Below the pieces are notes generated by a model. It saw only the letters and a list, made by a program, of their open reading frames with translations, was not told where the DNA came from and made no database searches. A stretch of DNA of 5,621 nt. Source: Streptosporangiaceae bacterium (lineage in GTDB: Bacteria > Actinomycetota > Actinomycetes > Streptosporangiales > Streptosporangiaceae). Location: assembly GCA_030039095.1 (NCBI GenBank), contig JASHQP010000016.1, positions 1 to 5,621 of the forward strand, given 5' to 3'. The position numbers and the translations under genes were made by a program. Positions within the stretch are counted from its first letter, which is position 1. Each line of letters begins with the position of its first letter. Shown here in pieces: positions 4,438 through 5,621 of the stretch.

Positions 4438-5240
4438 TGCTCGGCGACGACCACGTTGTCTTCCTCGACGCGCTGTCGACGGTGCTCAGCCAGCAGGGGC
4501 ACATGGTGTGCGGGGTAGCCCGCAATGCCGCTGAGATGATCACTTTGGTGAGCGTGCACCAGCCGGACGCCTGCCTGATCGATCACAACGCCCCGGAAGA
4601 CGAGCACGCCGCGACCATTCGCGAGGTGCTCGCCGCGTGCGCGGGCACGGGCGTCATCGTGCTCGGCGCCAACTCGGGCTGTGATGCGGTCGACAGGGCG
4701 CTCGACGCGGGGGCGTCCGGTTACCTGCACCAGTCGCGCGGACTCGGCGCGCTCGTTTCCGCGCTCGAGCGCGTGCTGGACGGTGAGACCGTCATCGATG
4801 TCCCCGATGCCCCGGCTCCGCGGCGCTCCGCGGAGCCGAGCCTGGCGCTCCGGATGGCCTCGCACCTGACCAGCCGCGAGCGGGAGTGCCTGATGATGCT
4901 GGTGGAAGGCCTCGACACTGCGACCATGGTGGAACTGCTCGGTGTCTCGCGCACGACGGTGCGCACGCACCTGCAGTCCGTCCTCACCAAGCTCGGGGTG
5001 CATTCACGGCTCGAGGCCGCCTCGTTCGCGGTCCGGCACCGCCTGCCCGATCTGTGGTCCGGGGAGATGCCAGAGGTCGCGGTCGGTGGCGCGCGGCCGA
5101 GTTCCGTACGTACCCCGAGCCTGGTGCAGGTGACGAGCACGGTGCGGCCGATCCGGCCGCGGCGGGTCGAGGAAATGCGCGAGCGCGTCGCGCAGCAGGT
5201 TCTGCCCGTTGCTGCCGGCCAGGGGGCAAGCGCGGGCTGA
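4425..5240 (+). CDS. RR2: LuxR/NarL-family response regulator with degenerate receiver switch residues
   Basis: This 271-residue regulator has a receiver domain (about 1-120), a Pro/Arg-rich linker (127-146) and a LuxR helix-turn-helix (about 147-205, HLTSRERECLMMLVEG...TVRTHLQSVLTKLGVHSRLEA). Asp8-Asp9 and the phospho-acceptor Asp53 (in PDACLIDHNAP) are present. The conserved Thr/Ser after beta-4 is Gly81 (motif VIVLGANS), and the conserved Lys after beta-5 is replaced by Gln103 (GYLHQS). Those residues normally sense and transmit phosphorylation, so classic switching is doubtful. The HTH shares the VRTH..S...KL.VHSRLEA core with RR1, so the two may recognise related sites. After the HTH comes an unusual 64-residue Arg/Val/Pro-containing tail (208-271) of unknown role; family members usually end near the HTH. 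No partner kinase is seen. The leader upstream holds a candidate regulatory ORF, and the linker is encoded by a perfect hairpin. Family is secure; the lack of phospho-signalling is inference. Confidence 0.91.
   Translation: MATVVLGDDHVVFLDALSTVLSQQGHMVCGVARNAAEMITLVSVHQPDACLIDHNAPEDEHAATIREVLAACAGTGVIVLGANSGCDAVDRALDAGASGYLHQSRGLGALVSALERVLDGETVIDVPDAPAPRRSAEPSLALRMASHLTSRERECLMMLVEGLDTATMVELLGVSRTTVRTHLQSVLTKLGVHSRLEAASFAVRHRLPDLWSGEMPEVAVGGARPSSVRTPSLVQVTSTVRPIRPRRVEEMRERVAQQVLPVAAGQGASAG
4813..4838 (+). repeat. Perfect 11-bp inverted repeat inside the RR2 linker
   Basis: CGGCTCCGCGG (4813-4823) and CCGCGGAGCCG (4828-4838) are exact reverse complements separated by four bases (CGCT). The hairpin lies in codons for the linker between the receiver and HTH domains, encoding part of PAPRRSAEPS. 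It should be a very stable mRNA structure. A second, shorter dyad, GCGGCCG/CGGCCGC (5144-5160), lies in the codons of the C-terminal tail. Confidence 0.7.
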
Positions 5241-5373
5241 TCCACTCGCCGACGCCAGCCGCGGTGCCGTCCGGGCGGCGTGGCAGGCTTGGCACATGAT
5301 CGTGCGCATCGGCGGCATCGCGAACATCTCGCTGGCGGCGCAGGCCCGCCGAGCGGCATCGGCGTCGGCTGAC

Positions 5374-5400
5374 CGTTCGTTCGCTCTGCGCGAACAAACG
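5374..5400 (+). promoter_or_regulatory. 27-nt dyad matching the ClgR operator consensus, upstream of nnrE
   Basis: CGTTCGTTCGC (5374-5384) and GCGAACAAACG (5390-5400) pair at 10 of 11 positions around a 5-nt centre. The core GTTCGC, five bases, GCG equals the Streptomyces ClgR binding motif as I remember it; ClgR regulates Clp and Lon protease genes. Only 20 nt separate it from the nnrE ATG, and no clear -10 box lies between, which is an awkward place for an activator. An RNA hairpin role is an alternative. Confidence 0.4.
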
Positions 5401-5420
5401 AAGTCGGCAAGGGGCCCGGC

Positions 5421-5621
5421 ATGAGAAACGGTCACCACGTAGCCGCGGTCCGGGCGGCAGAGAGCGCGCTGATGGCAGAGGTGCCGGAGGGCGCACTGAT
5501 GCAGCGCGCCGCGGCCGGCCTGGCGTCGGTGTGCATCCGCCTGCTGCCTGCCGTCTACGGGTCCCGGGTCCTGGTGCTGGCCGGCAGCGGGGACAACGGT
5601 GGTGACGCCCTCTACGCGGGC
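5421..5621 (+). CDS. nnrE: NAD(P)H-hydrate epimerase / bifunctional NAD(P)HX repair enzyme (N-terminal part only)
   Basis: The first 67 codons are visible before the window ends. ATG 5421 follows AAGGGG (5409-5414) by 6 nt. The opening MRNGHHVAAVRAAESALMAE and VPEGALMQRAAAGLA is the usual start of YjeF_N domains. VLVLAGSGDNGGDALYAG contains the GxGxNGGD nucleotide-binding motif (residues 55-62). The enzyme interconverts R and S forms of damaged, hydrated NAD(P)H so that a dehydratase can restore the cofactor; in bacteria the dehydratase domain is often fused at the C-terminus, beyond this window. It is a housekeeping gene, unrelated in function to the polysaccharide-type genes to its left. 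The start is well supported. Whether it is the bifunctional form cannot be seen here. Confidence 0.9.
   Translation, partial: MRNGHHVAAVRAAESALMAEVPEGALMQRAAAGLASVCIRLLPAVYGSRVLVLAGSGDNGGDALYAG

Noticed and set aside
5296..5424. 42-codon plus-strand ORF ending in an ATGA overlap with nnrE
   Set aside because: There is no convincing ribosome site and no recognisable family, and the composition is Ala/Arg-rich. The overlap alone is not enough.

Overview
The window is high-GC DNA with strong third-position GC bias, actinobacterial-style response regulators and a GTG start. It most likely comes from an actinomycete; the sequence does not fix the genus. Every gene I can support is on the + strand. 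No RNA gene, CRISPR array, transposase or insertion sequence was seen.

Layout. Positions 1-323 hold the C-terminal end of an NAD-dependent sugar epimerase/dehydratase (extended SDR). It overlaps, or nearly abuts, the first of two tandem spherulin-4-like proteins (PF12138; the fungal member Sph3 founded glycoside hydrolase family GH135). Copy 1 (304-1014) has no signal peptide and an altered catalytic pair, Asp-Arg instead of Asp-Glu. Copy 2 (1054-1920) keeps Asp-Glu and carries an N-terminal membrane anchor. Two LuxR/NarL-type response regulators, RR1 (2109-2828) and RR2 (4425-5240), flank a GT4 glycosyltransferase (2890-4095). Both receiver domains are atypical, in complementary ways: RR1 has Glu at the phospho-acceptor position, and RR2 keeps that Asp but lacks the conserved Thr/Ser and Lys. 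No histidine kinase is visible. The window ends in the start of nnrE (NAD(P)H-hydrate epimerase), a housekeeping gene, so the right edge probably marks the return to core genome.

How the genes may work together (inference). Sugar-nucleotide epimerase, spherulin-4 hydrolases and glycosyltransferase are the kinds of parts found in the fungal galactosaminogalactan cluster and, in looser form, in bacterial Pel-type exopolysaccharide loci. The window may be part of an actinobacterial exopolysaccharide locus with its own unusual, possibly phosphorylation-independent, transcription factors. The polymer itself cannot be deduced from this sequence.

The non-coding parts are rich in potential RNA/DNA structure. 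They include an orphan Shine-Dalgarno inside a hairpin ahead of RR1, a 10-bp hairpin straddling the RR1 stop codon and overlapping a G-quadruplex motif ahead of the glycosyltransferase, and a leader ORF with a hairpin ahead of RR2. They also include a perfect 11-bp hairpin in the RR2 interdomain linker and a 27-nt dyad ahead of nnrE that matches the ClgR operator consensus as I remember it. In GC-rich DNA some such hairpins arise by chance.
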